From NCBI GenBank assembly GCA_029582165.1, contig CM055888.1, positions 35,139,408 through 35,203,407 on the forward strand: a stretch of 64,000 bases of DNA. Reading direction: 5' to 3'. This document shows, one piece after another, positions 33,577-45,066 of the stretch (within the stretch, counting starts at the first letter, position 1; the number at the start of each line of letters is the position of its first letter). Position numbers and translations under genes: made by a program. The notes under the pieces were generated by a model, which saw only the letters and a program-made list of their open reading frames with translations, ran no database searches and was not told where the DNA came from. This stretch comes from Portulaca oleracea (Eukaryota; Streptophyta; Magnoliopsida; Caryophyllales; Portulacaceae).

Positions 33577-33620
33577 ACACTCCAACACAAGGGTTTGCTC
33601 GCCCTGAGGAAACTAAAAAC
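33577..33620 (-). other. 44-bp extension outside the 5' LTR
   Basis: The 44 bp after the 5' LTR closely match the first 44 bp inside the 3' LTR (28458-28501), including the hairpin arms in decayed form. They end ...AAAACA next to AAGAGAGGC, so the extension lies within the inserted unit. Confidence 0.75.
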
Positions 33621-33629
33621 AAGAGAGGC

Positions 33630-34357
33630 TAGATTTGAATCCTAAGCTAGGAAAAAGGAGAGTGAGAGAATTAGAGAGGCTAGCCTGAAAACCCGTCAGG
33701 GCAGGTTAGGCAAAAGGAGAGGAAACCCTGGATTCTATCTTTCATCATCATCAACCCTCCATCTTCCTTCCGTCGGACTTGGACATTATTCCATAACCAT
33801 GTTCTAACATTTTCTCAAGAGATGATGTCGTACCTTATTTGACCATCTCTTTAAGACACGATCATTCTTGAGTGTCTCCCTATCTCATTCATCAATAAAC
33901 TCTCATCTACCATCCCTTTAAACACTTTTCTCAAGAGGTGATGTCTATCCCATTTGACCATCTCTTCTCTCCTTCAAGACACGATCATTCATAAGTGTCT
34001 CCACATCCCATTCATTAATAAACCGTCGTCCACCGTCTCCTTCCCCAAACATCTTCCTAACCAACCCTTTCATCCCATCTCACCCTCCAAAGACTTTTAA
34101 GCTCAGTCATTAATGCAAGTATGAGGCTCTGTGTGGCTTACTTCTCAGCAAGAGCGAAATCCGCTCACATCAGATCAGTGGCTAACTGGCAACCACATGA
34201 TCATGAACAGACTCAGAAACAAGTTATTCTAGGGCTCGCGCTACCTTCGTGACGTCGTCCAAGACATTTATTGGAGATGGCTTCTAAGAGGGACACCTAC
34301 TCCCTATCCTACAAGGTCCAGCATCTTCATGGATGTCCTAATAGTGGTCTTATAAAA

Positions 34358-34408
<51 letters not shown>

Positions 34409-34442
34409 AAAAAGAAAAAAAAGAAGGGGCTAACTTAAAAAT
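33630..34442 (+). other. Tat-B interior between nested elements, with a ~116-bp direct repeat
   Basis: Non-coding. A unit starting TTTCTCAAGA(G)GATGATGTC at 33811 recurs at 33927, covering about 33811-34045; it includes TTTGACCATCTCTTT and AAGACACGATCATTC. A GA tract ends the segment (34362-34403). The five bases before the next element are AAAAT. Confidence 0.6.
34362..34403. repeat. GA microsatellite
   Basis: About 21 GA units next to the Athila-34 insertion site. Confidence 0.9.
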
Positions 34443-35502
34443 TGTTCAGTTGAGTATTTTTTTTGTGGTTTTAAGTAGCGTTGTCGGTCTCAGGGATTGG
34501 TGTCTAGATTGTTAGCTTCTATGGCTTGTCAATAGTTTCCCAATGCAATAAGCAATAAATCAAGTAAATTAAACAATTAAAACTATTCTAATCATGCATC
34601 ATATCTAGACTAATCATCAACCAAAAGCAATCAAAGCACATTCTAGAAAGCAATAAAGCATGAACAAGGCAACTAACACTAAAATCTATCAAATAACTTG
34701 ATTATCAAAGCAAATGAAAACTAGAGATTATACCTTTGATGATCTAAACTTCGCTTGAATCCTTCTACTTGAGCTTCCTCCCAAACAATTAAGAAAGCGT
34801 GAATTGGATTAAAAAGTAGCTTGAAGAACAAACTAAGGAAAACCTAGGAGAGAGAAAAGAGAATTCAACTTGAAAACATTAAAAGCTAATTAACAACAAC
34901 TTAGAACTAGATTAAAAGACTACTACTAGCTAAATTCGCAGCTGGGAGTATATATAATAAGCCCAATTTGTTCACACAAAACGCATCACTTCAATCCCTA
35001 ATTAAACGCAGAAAGACAGGGTGACTCGGGCGAGTCACCCCCTGACTCGGGTGAGTCAGGCTTCTGGCCCACTGAAATTGTCAATTTGGCCGGACTTCTT
35101 CAGCTGATCAGACAGGCGACTCGGGCGCGCCATACATGTGACTCGGGCGAGTCAATGTTCTGGTTTCGTCCTATACTTAGCCAAATTTCTTGAGTTTTTG
35201 CTGGCGACGCTCAGAGGCTTGACTCGACCGAGGCAAGGGGCGACTCGGGCGAGTCAGCCTTCTGGCTTCCCTTCTCCTTGGCTCGATTGAAGTTGGCAAG
35301 TCTATTTCCTTCAAGGCTCTTATATGGTTGCTTTTGCTTCCTCTCTTTGATGCATTTTGCTCCACTTTTAGCTCCATATTGGCTCAACCTCCCGATTTCC
35401 TATAAAACTAGGAAAACCTCATAACTAACATACTATAAGAGGTTAGAACAGGTAAAAACTCCTTAATAAAGAGAAATATTCGGCTTGAAACGAGACCGAA
35501 CA
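34443..35502 (-). repeat. Athila-34 3' LTR (1060 bp, with deletion)
   Basis: Same termini as the other LTR (TGTTCGG...GAACA read on the minus strand), but about 140 bp are missing after GCGTGAATTGGATTA near 34,810, where the other copy has an extra segment (46,462-46,657). Confidence 0.9.
34949..35256 (-). promoter_or_regulatory. Athila-34 U3: TATA box and TGACTCGGGCGAGTCA repeats
   Basis: The minus strand has TTATATATAC around 34957-34949. Upstream lie near-palindromes at 35022-35037, 35043-35058, 35139-35154 and 35241-35256. The 5' LTR has them at 46863-46878, 46939-46954 and 47041-47056 with the TATA box near 46,794-46,803. The motif is the same as in GagOnly-27, although the rest of U3 differs. 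Confidence 0.65.
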
Positions 35503-37739
35503 CCACTCCCACACAAGGGTTTGCTTGCCCCGAGAAAACTAAAAACAAAGAAAAAAGACTAGGAAAAGAAAACTAAAACCCTAACGCACTTTCGCAGGAA
35601 TCACGGATGCATTTAGCGTATGCATCAAGCCCTTTAAACCCCCCGGTAGCCTTTGGGTGGACGAGGTAGGTCTCGTGAGGGTTTATAGCAACTATACCCA
35701 CAAAAGCCCAAGAAAAAGGAGAGAGGGAAAGTGAAAAACAAAACAAGTTTGAAAAGAAAGAAAATAAAACTGCTCGTTTCATGAATCAAGTTGTTTCAAT
35801 CAAGAAAACGATGTTAATCCTCTAAAAGGAACCGTTATGAGCACCTCCTATACACCTAACCCAAACAACTGCCAATCTTAGGGGTTTTCGATCCCTTACT
35901 CCTCATGTAAAGTTATATCCCACTTGTGTAAAAGTTTAGAAAGTTCTTACTGATTCCGATAGACTCCAAAGACTCACGCCTGAGCTTAAAAACAACAAAA
36001 CGAACAAGGAAAGAAAAGAGTTGCCCTTCCCCGCATTTGGTCACCCTTGGCTTGGTGAGGGCCGTAGATGATGCAAGGAGAGGCCCCACATTTTATTAAC
36101 GCTTAAACCTTTTTCTTCTTTGTGGGTTGGGTAATCCCAACAAATTTTCTTTCTCTTTTTTTTACTTTTTAATGGTCGGTATTAGCCTAACTTTCGGGAA
36201 TTGGACGACCAAAATGGGGTTTACCCTCCCAACACAGTCTTTTCCATACACACCTCCGTCAAGAATTCAATATAGGAGGAGCTTAAGGGGTAATAGCGCC
36301 GTACCGCTAATACCGGGCCCGTGTAGGTTGTGGTGGTTGATGTCGTAAAGCCGACACGCCCCACTTAATCAATTTATTTAACTTTTCTTCCATTTTCCTT
36401 TCTTTTGCTTTTGCTTTTGCTTTTTATTTTCCTTTTGGAAAACAAGCTCGTGTACGAATCCCTAGAATCCCCCAATTTCAATCAGAATATAAAAAGAAAG
36501 AAATGGGATCTCACTAGACACTCAATGAAAGGAATCTAATTAAGGTAAGTCATGACAATCGCTCGAGATAGGGTCAAAAATGCTCAAACCGGTTTTTTTT
36601 AAAGAAGATTAAGAACGGCTTCCCAATTTTGACAGCGAAATCCAAGAAACGAGGCAAAAACAAAACAAAACGGAAAAACAAAAACTTTGGAGGTTTTTCA
36701 CTCCCTTTTTTCACCTTTTCACACAAAATTTTCAAATTTTTAGACACAAACTAAGCAAAACAAAAACAAAAGACTCAAAAGCTAGGTGATCTACCCATGA
36801 TAAATGGAAGAATCACTCCCCACTCCCACATAAAACTTCACAATGTCCTCTTTGTTAGAAGAAGGGTGTCACAAGTAAGGTAGAAGACCTAGAAACACAC
36901 AATCAAACACAAACAAACAAAATGGTGGCGACCCGAGCCGACACGGCTCCAACAACAATATTTATCCAACATTCACACTCAAGGGGTTCGCCAGCCAAAA
37001 AGAAAAACAAGCATGCATCATGAATCAATGATATATTCACATAAAGAGAGGGTGGGATGAGATTACCTGAAGGTCTTCAAATAATATCCATCCAATACGT
37101 GATCCATGAACATAGCACCATAGATTCAACGTAGACAACAAAAGCATTCTATAGGTTCAATGCTTACATGCGAGATCAAAAGTAAAATAAAACTATACAA
37201 GGTAGAAACTAAGGACTAACTGATGAAAGAAAACTCAAAATATTTACAATATTTACATGATCACTGACTAACCTCAACCCCGAATCTCATTATATGAGGC
37301 GGGAATTGAGGGTGAAGTTTCTCGCCACTATCCCAGTCCTACGAATGAGATAACCCCAAACGCAAACCATACATTCTCCACCCTGCAACCCAAATGCATG
37401 ATACTCAAGGTTATGATGATAACCAATCCAACCGACGAACTATGACAAAAGCAGTGAAGCGACACACAGCAACCAACAATTCTCAAGAAAGGCAAAATCA
37501 TATCGGGGAACCTTCCACACACCCCATCACACATACACACCCCTCACGCATGCATCACAAGATAACAATTAAATAATTCAATGCAAGAATTATGTAGCGG
37601 GGGTGCGGAATGCTCACAATCACTGCTCATCGCCTCCCGGAGGAGGGTAAGGGTGATGAGGGAAGTAAGTTGGGTAGTATTGGTTGACATAGTCGGGCGG
37701 TGTCGGCGGACGATCAGCCATGGCATAGTGATAATACCC
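35503..37739 (-). other. 3' non-coding module of Athila-34
   Basis: It corresponds block by block to 28458-30350. It includes a decayed hairpin near 35519-35539, the purine tract GTGTGGGAGTGG next to the LTR, and a second tract with GAGGACATTGTGAAGTTTTA around 36,811-36,850 (minus strand). No coding sequence recognised. Confidence 0.65.
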
Positions 37740-39616
37740 TCAATCTCTCCAGTATTGATTTTGCTGATGGAAGTATTCACCGTATCGCTGGAAACGGTCC
37801 TCGTTGCGCTGAAAGTACTCCTCGTGCCTATTGAGCATAGCTTGCTGGTTACGAAGGAGCTCTTGCTGGCTCTCTAGAAGGTTATGTTGGCTTTGAAGTA
37901 AAGTTCGTTGCTCCCTAACATTTAGCTGCTCTAATTGGTAACGAAGGTACCCCATTCACTATTAAAAATAGGTGTATTACCAATCACTTTTTTCCAACCA
38001 ATTTAAAATGGTGGGAAAAACTAACTATTTTAGCAACCATTTGATATTCCAACTATTTTTCAAAAAATTTAGTGGGAAAAATGGTTGGAATTTCCAACCA
38101 ATTTTGCTAAAATTGGTTGGAAAAGTTTCCTATATCCTTTTTCCTACTATTTGAAATTGGTTGGAAAAATAGTTAGTAATCCAACCATTTTTCCAACCAT
38201 CTTCAAATAGTAGGAAAAAGGGTGGTAGGAAAATTTTCCAACCATTTTAGCAAAATTGGTTGGAATTTCCAACCATTTTTCCAACAAAAATTTTTGAAAA
38301 ATAGTTGGAATATTAAATAGTTGCTAAAATGGTTGATTTTTCCAACCATTTGAAATTGGTTGCAAAAAGTGGTTGGTAATACACATATTTTTAGTAGTAA
38401 TTGGGACGTCCCGTGAGCCACTTCCATTAGCTTCACCCTGGTTAGCCGGTTCCCCTTCCTCTTCCGTATGTTCTTCATCCTTTTCTTCATCTTCGTTCTC
38501 CTCTTCTTCCACCTCCTCTTGTATAAAAGGGTCATCAGGACCCCCAACCCGCCGAAAACTCCTGGAGTTCTCCCCGCAAGACCAGTTACGGTGGTTCCTT
38601 ACATCCAAGTAGCGCGCTGCCCGTTCATGATCCAAATGAATTGATGTTGCCGATTTATCGGAACCATGCTTGTAGATAGTCTTTGTGGGGTGCCTCTGAA
38701 GAATACCCATTCATTGCAAGCGCACGCCATCGAACGGATCTGGGAAATAACGAGGTTTGAACTTCTCAAAGTAAGCCCCAAACCTTTGCTTCTTCAAAAA
38801 GTAGCATATTACATGCCCCATACCAATCGTTGTCGTCAAATGATTCGAGGTGATCTCCTTCCAACAATGCAGAATGCATGTCCCAGTATTTACTCTTCTC
38901 CCTTGGAGAGTGTTGAACATGATGAAATGATCATCTCTCCTGACATTAGCTCGTCCATCATCCCTCCCAAATACCGAACTCGAAACCACTCGATGAAAAC
39001 TCCGCACCGCTAAGTTGCAAAGGTCCTGGGCTTTTGAGTTCTTGTGACAGTATAGAGGGGTGTCCTGAGTATGCGAGGGTTGATGCTTCCTCCTCCAACA
39101 GGTCAAGCTCTTCATAGTGATTTGGTCATTAAAGTGATGTGACTCCCCATAAAACAGTCCATCCTTTGGTAAACCTAACGCCCGATAAAGCTCTTGCACC
39201 GTGCAAGTTCTTTCTTTGTTATCCATCTTATATCGGAACTTGGCGCTCGGTTTTCCATCATCCTCTAATATCAATGAACTTAAAAACTCGAGGATCGGTT
39301 GATCAAAGATTGACTCATTGATTTTGATGAACGTGCGCCACCCCAAGACTTGAATGATGTAATCGAAACTAGGCCCACAATAAACTTTGTTTACGGTTGC
39401 CTCATCATATATGTCGGGAGCACAGATCTTCCGACATTGATATAGCTCATACTTTTCTTTATGATGGGCATCCCTAAATGTGATTCTTACCGCTGCAGCT
39501 TGAAGCGGTGTGGGTGGTTGTGCTTTATAACGATCCTTGTCCACGACCGAGGAGGATTCGGGTGGAGGTGAAGGAGATCGTTCCTCATCATTGCGTGCAC
39601 GCTTAGATCGAACCAT
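37740..39616 (-). pseudogene. ATHILA-family ORF downstream of pol, split by a MITE
   Basis: ATG 39616 opens MVRSKRARNDEERSPSPPPE and leads to a domain with CTVQELYRALGLP, LTCWRR, SKAQDLCNLAVRSFHRVV, SSSVFGRDDGRANVR and HCWKEITSNH. The pattern (ALG.P...W..LTCWRR...SKAQD..N..VR.FH....S.VF.RD) resembles the ATHILA ORF-1 family (Pfam PF03078, from memory), encoded in the env-like position after integrase. A TGA at 38713-38711 interrupts it; the frame continues through an Asp/Glu-rich region to a CACTA MITE (37957-38399). Beyond the MITE the frame resumes with a Gln-rich coiled-coil tail to the stop at 37740. Without the MITE and one ATT copy the span is 477 codons, in frame. Function unknown. Confidence 0.75.
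37957..38399. mobile_element. CACTA-type foldback MITE (443 bp)
   Basis: The left end CACTATTAAAAATA and the right end (reverse complement TACTACTAAAAATA) form long terminal inverted repeats continuing GTGTATTACCAA. Nearly the whole element is one imperfect palindrome of CCAACCA-rich arms. ATT flanks it on both sides (37954-37956; 38400-38402). CACTA ends with a 3-bp duplication identify the superfamily. Confidence 0.85.
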
Positions 39617-40600
39617 GTTCGCGACTTAGTGTGACACAAAGCAACTCAAATACACCCAATTTCACCAAAAACAATTCACAACCCTAACTTCCAATTGAAA
39701 TGCACAAGTAACACCCATCTTTAGTACTAAAATTGAACTTGGAGCACCAAAGATGAAGTTTTATCTCTCAAATGAGCACAAGGAACAAGGATTGTTGAGT
39801 GAGAGGTCCAAATCTAGCACCAAAAAGCTCTAATTGAACCCCAAACACTTGAACACCTTGAGCAAGAGTGAATCTTGAGGCACTTGAGGTTGTTTCCAAC
39901 TAGAACACCCAAAAAATCACACCAAAAAGGAGCAAGTACTTCTTCTCCCTTTGAATCTTGAGTTGCTTAAACTCCCAACAAAAAAGCAAGAAGAATGTTG
40001 CACAAAAGAGACACAAATCGCTGCAAAGTTCTTGAGGAACATGCACAACACAGAAAATTACACAATTAGGGCACAAATTTTTGAAAATCTAAGAGAAATT
40101 GAAGAGATTAGAGAAGATTTGGAGTTAGGGGAAGGTTCTAGGGTTTGGGGGAGGTAATAGAGAGATAAGAGAGAGAAAGAGTATGAGTTATTATGAAGAA
40201 AAAATGAGAGCACATCACTTAAATTTCGTCAGATCTGTGCAGCTGCAGGCGACTCGGTCGCGCCGTCCAAGTGACTTGCCCGAGTCAGCTCTCTGTTTGC
40301 ACTAACTTTCTCCCGACCGAGAGGCGACTCGGTTGAGTCGTCGGGATGACTCACCTGAGTCGATTTTCTGTTCTTGACTTTTTCTCCCAAAATGTTATCA
40401 ACTGCTGTCAGCTCAGAGGGGTGACTCGGTCGCGCCGTCTCCTGACTCGCCCGAGTCAGTTCTCTGATGCCTTTGCCTTGGCTAATTTCTCACTTATTTC
40501 CCTGAAGCATAGTCGGCTGACTCGGCCGAGTCAGCCATTGACTCAGTCGAGTCATGTTCCTGGCTAAAAATGAAAAAGTCAGGGTTTTTTTTTGTAGAAA
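39617..40600 (-). promoter_or_regulatory. Promoter- and leader-like block upstream of the ATHILA-family ORF
   Basis: On the minus strand, TGACTCG palindromes like those of the LTR U3 recur at about 40,560-40,240. They are followed by a CT-rich tract with AAACCCTAG (about 40,190-40,120), then about 500 bp of T-rich sequence with few ATGs, and the ORF start. The telo-box-like AAACCCTA and CT-rich tract are common around plant transcription starts. Promoter activity is inferred; no clear TATA box. Confidence 0.45.
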
Positions 40601-41188
40601 CTAAGTATAAAACTCTCATTTTCACTAAAACTTTTCAACTCTCAACACTCTAAAACCTTCCCGGGCATCTTGAAACCCGAAGTACCTAAGCCAAATCTTT
40701 GTACAAAATCTAACTAAAACTAACTTAACTAAAAATTATGCAAAATTTGAAATAAAAAAAAACACACAAAACCTAAACAAAAGCTACCCAAAACTTTGTT
40801 CAAGGAAAGAAAAGAAAGTCGGCATACATGCCTCCCCACTCCCACACAAAAAGGTGACACTATGTCCTCATTGTGACTAAAAAGAGAGGGAAACAAGCAC
40901 CCTAAAATAAGAAACATCAAGAAATCTCACAAAATAAATAAAAAAAAGAAACTTCTCATTAACTAAACTTAAACAATAAGGAAAGATGATACCTGAATGG
41001 ATTATAATTGAATCATGGCATGACTTGTAAATGGAGATTGATTATACAAGCCACGAATGATGCCCATACGCACAATAAATTGATCCTTTCCTCTTGTTAG
41101 TGCATAATAAGGAGAAGTAAACAAAGAAGCAAATCAAGAAAAATAAACTAATTTACAATATATACAAGAATATTACCTCACCCTTTCT
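40601..41188 (-). other. Spacer after Athila-34 pol with a purine-tract signature
   Basis: No coding sequence. Around 40,829-40,883 the minus strand has GAGGACATAGTGTC, CCTTTTT and GTGTGGGAGTGGGGAGG, the same signature found in the 3' module and near the polypurine tracts. Confidence 0.5.
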
Positions 41189-44127
41189 TCAATCAACGGA
41201 TGGATCGTGGAATGTCACACACTCCACATCCACCTTCTCCGGAAACTCCAAGAAAAGCTTCAACCTGTGACCGTTTACTTTGCACATGGACTCGTTAGTT
41301 GGGTTCTTAATTTCAACCACTCTTGAAGGGAATACCTGGGTTACAATAAAGGGCCCAGTCCACCGAGATCTCAACTTTCCAGCAAACAAGTGTAATCGGG
41401 AATCATACAAGAGCACCTTTTGTCCCAGGAAGAAAGTCTTTCTATGAATGATCTTATCGTGTAAGATTTTAGACCTCTCCTTACTCAATCGCCCATTCTC
41501 ATAGGCTTCCCTCCTTAATTCTTCTAGTTCGCACAAGGTGAACTTCCTAACATCCGCAGCCTCCGAAAGGTCAAGATTCAAGGCTTTCAAGGCCCAGCAC
41601 GCTCTATGTTCAAGTTCAACTGTAAATGGCATGGCTTTCTAAAAACCGCTCTGTACGGAGACATTCCTATGGGTATCTTGTAGGCTGTCCTATAAGCCCA
41701 TAAAGCATCGGTTAATTTGACAGACCAGTCTTTTCTATTCTTGGACACCGTCTTCTCAAGAATTTGCTTAATCTGCTTATTGGACACCTCAGTCTGACCA
41801 TTTGATTGTGGATGATAAGCGGTGCTCAATCTATGCTCCACATAATACTTCCTAAGCAAAGCTGCAAAAGATCGATTGTTGAAATGGGTTCCTTGGTCAC
41901 TAATTATCGCTCGAGGCACTCCAAACCTAGAAAAGATATTTTCCCGAAGGAATTTAGTCACTACCTTTGCATCATTTCTCTTTGACGGAATGGCCTCTAC
42001 CCATTTACACACATAGTCTACTGCTAAAAGGATATACTCGTTCCCAAAGGAGGTCGGGAATGGACACATAAAATCTATACGCCACACATCGAAGACATCT
42101 ACAAAGATTTCAGGTTGCAGAGGCATCATATCCCTCCTAGATATCCTTCCTAGGCTTTGACATCTAGCACACCGCCTAGCGTAGTCATGGGCATCTCTAA
42201 AAATGGTCGGCCAATAGAAACCACATTGCAAGACTTTGTATGTCGTTTTCTTCCCAGAAAAATGCCCCCCATATGGTTGGTCATTAAAAAATGATAAACC
42301 ATCCAAGATAGACTGATCGGGTATGCATCTTCTAAGGATTTGGTCGGGACAATACTTAAACAGATAAGGGTCATCCCACACGAAGTTTTTCACTATGTGT
42401 AGGAACCTATCTCTATCGTGTTTATTCCAGTCCCCCGTCATTTCCCTAGTCACGTTAAAGTTAACTATGTCAACAAACCATGGCTCTACTCCTATTCTAA
42501 GAATACATTCATCAGGAAAACTAACATCAATAGGAGTTTCTTTCTCATTTTCAAGTACTATTCTAGAGAGATGGTCTGCTACTGGATTTTCAGCCCCTTT
42601 TCTATCCCTGATTTCACAATCGAACTCCTGGAGCAATAACACCCACCTAACAAGTCTCGGTTTTGATTCTTGCTTTTCCATAAGGTATCGAATAGCTGAG
42701 TGATCTGTATAAACAACGACCTTAGCACCAAGCAAGTAGGGTCGAAACTTTTCAAACGAATACACTACAGCTAAGAACTCCTTTTCAGTCACAGTGTAAT
42801 TGAGTTGGGCCTCATTGAGTGTGTGACTAGCATAGTGAATCACTACCGGTTTCTTGTCAATATGTTGACCCAGCACAACAACAATTGCGAAATCAGATGC
42901 GTCACACATCAACTCAAATGGCTCTCCCCAGGTGGGAGGCTTAAGAATGGGAGGTGATATTAAGGCATCCTTAAGTGTATTAAAGGCCTTCAAGCATTCA
43001 TCAGAAAATTCAAAAGTCACCTCCTTGGCCAATAAAGCATATAGAGGTTTGGCAATTTTGCTAAAATCTCTAATAAATCGACGATAGAATCTAGCATGTC
43101 CTAGGAAAGACCTAACCTCCTTCACACAAGTTGGGGGGGTCAAGTTTCTAACTAGGTCAATTTTAGCTTTATCCACCTCGATTCCATCCCTTGAAATCAC
43201 GTGGCCCAAGACTATACCCCTCTGTACCATGAAATGGCACTTTTCCCAGTTGAGAGTCAAATTTTTATCTTTACAACGACTCAAGACTTGATTCAAGTTA
43301 TTCAAACAAGCATCAAAAGTAGTGCCAAATACAGAAAAATCATCCATTAAGATCTCGACACAATCATCAACAAGGTCAGAGAAAATAGACACCATGCACC
43401 GCTAAAAAGTGGCGGGGGCGTTACAAAGTCCGAAGGGCATCCTACGGAAAGCGAACGTCCCAAATGGACAGGTAAACGTAGTTTTCTCCTAATCACAAGG
43501 AGCTATCGAAATCTGAGTGTACCCAAAATACCCGTCTAGAAAACAGTAATAATCATGTCCCGCCAACTTCTCTAGCATCTGATCCATGAAGGGTAATGGA
43601 AAATGGTCTTTTCTCGTGGCCTTGTTAAGTTTTCTGTAGTCTATACACACTCTCCATCCCGAAGGGATACGGGTCGACACTAACTCTCCCCTCTCGTTCT
43701 CCACAAAAGTTAGCCCCGTCTTTTTAGGAACCACATGTATTGGACTAACCCACTTGCTGTCAGAAATAGGATATATAATCTCATTATCTAACCACTTCAA
43801 AATTTCTTTCTTGACCACCTCTTTCATTTGGGGATTGAGTCTCCTTAAAGGATCCCTATGGGCCACGCTATCGTCTTCCAAGAATATCTTATGTTACACG
43901 ATAGATGGACTAATTCCCTTAATGTCTCCAAGCGTCCATCCCAAAGCTCCTTTATTTACCCTAAGAACCTCAATCAGCTTAGTCTCTTGATCCTCACCTA
44001 GGTTAGAAGCAATGATAACCGGGTAGGTTTCACTAGGGCCAAGGAACACATACTTCAATTCAGATGGAAGAGGTTTAAGTTCAAGAGTTCTAGAAGATGG
44101 TGGCTTAGGCTCTACTGTTTCAGGCAC
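41189..44127 (-). pseudogene. pol: Athila pol: RT, RNase H and integrase, nearly intact
   Basis: From 44127 one frame covers the RT start (WVSPIHVVPKK, GWRVCIDYRKLNKATRKDHF), the RT core with LMDDFSVFG, RNase H ([36 protein letters not shown]), the integrase HHCC region and the core with D in [11 protein letters not shown] in SDQGTHF and E in GQTEVSN. It is broken by TAA at 43896-43894 and TAG at 43491-43489 and about 43,404 (each where the family has another residue, twice Gln). A one-base loss near 41,620 shifts the last 148 codons (41632-41189), which carry the GPF.V..V.P..VVEI tail module. Catalytic residues are otherwise present. Confidence 0.9.
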
Positions 44128-44807
44128 ATTTTGGGAGGCAACAATGATTCATACAACAATTCACCATCGAAAACATCGGAATCACATAATGAAGTCACAC
44201 AATCTGGGTTAAACCCTAACTCAACAAGCTCATCCACACTAGAAACATCACCAAAGTTAGAATGATCACTATCCCCAAAATCACTCACCCAATTCAAAGC
44301 ATGAGTCTCTCGCTCATCAAAGCCTAAGGGAGACTTCTCCAAATCAAATATGTTCAGTTCCATGGTCAAGTTCCCAAAGGTCAATTTCATTCTCCCGTCC
44401 TTACAATTAATCCAAGCGTTGGACATGGCTAGGAAGTGTCTACCTAGAATGACAGGTATCTCGTCATGGGTACTATCAACCCTAGATGTATCTAACACGA
44501 CAAAGTCTACGGGAAATACAAAGGTTCCAACTTGGATATGCACATCCTCAACTACCCCTTTTGGTACCCTCGTAGACCGGTCCGCTAGTTGAAGAACCAT
44601 TCTAGTAGGCTTCAGCTCCCCCAAGCCTAAAGTCTCATAAACATGTAAGGGTAACAGGTTGACACTCGCCCTTAGGTCAAGCAAGGCTCTACCAATTTGG
44701 GTATCCCCGATGGTGATAGAAGGCTTTTTTAGGGACTTGGGTTGCTCTCTTGGTACTGCACAACTCATTAAGAAAGTTAGCATAGGACGGGCGCTATTGG
44801 ATAGCAT
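44112..44807 (-). pseudogene. pol: Athila aspartic protease with altered active site
   Basis: The frame has SITIGDTQIGRALLDLRASV then NLLPLHVYETLGLGELKPTR, VLQLADRSTRVPKGVVEDVH, FPVDFVVLD and PVILGRHFLA, matching Athila proteases. The catalytic D-L-G-A is D-L-R-A, so the active-site Gly is Arg. It ends in an acidic stretch (VFDGELLYESLL) and is out of frame with the RT segment that starts at 44127. No good start codon; it was part of gag-pol. Confidence 0.85.
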
Positions 44808-45066
44808 CTAACAAAGAGATATTGACCTTAACTTGAGAGAATGTTTCTCTAATATTTTCTAGATACTTCTGATCCTTATTCCCCCTTAACCTTTGAGGAA
44901 AAGGTGGGGGAGGCTTGTATGCCACAGGCGGTAAAGGACTAGACACGGGAAGTACTCTAGGTAAAGTTTTGACGCTCGGAGACTCAACTAAGTTAGTTGG
45001 CCTCTCCTCTTCGTATGGCTCATCCTCAACTGATACTAGCTCATCACTAGGTCCAACACCTACAAG

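Larger units (their letters stand above)
27162..33620 (-). mobile_element. GagOnly-27: non-autonomous Athila-like element with a gag-like gene only
   Basis: Paired LTRs (27162-28457 and 32278-33576), a tRNA-Asp primer site, one long gag-like ORF and a 1.9-kb 3' module. There is no trace of protease, RT or integrase in the 3.8-kb interior. Beyond the 5' LTR are 44 bp copied from the end of its own interior, then AAGAGAGGC, which also abuts the other LTR. It is inserted in Tat-B. Confidence 0.85.

Noticed and set aside
38203..38547. 114-codon minus-strand frame
   Set aside because: It runs from the ATHILA-family ORF region in the wrong frame into the CACTA MITE.
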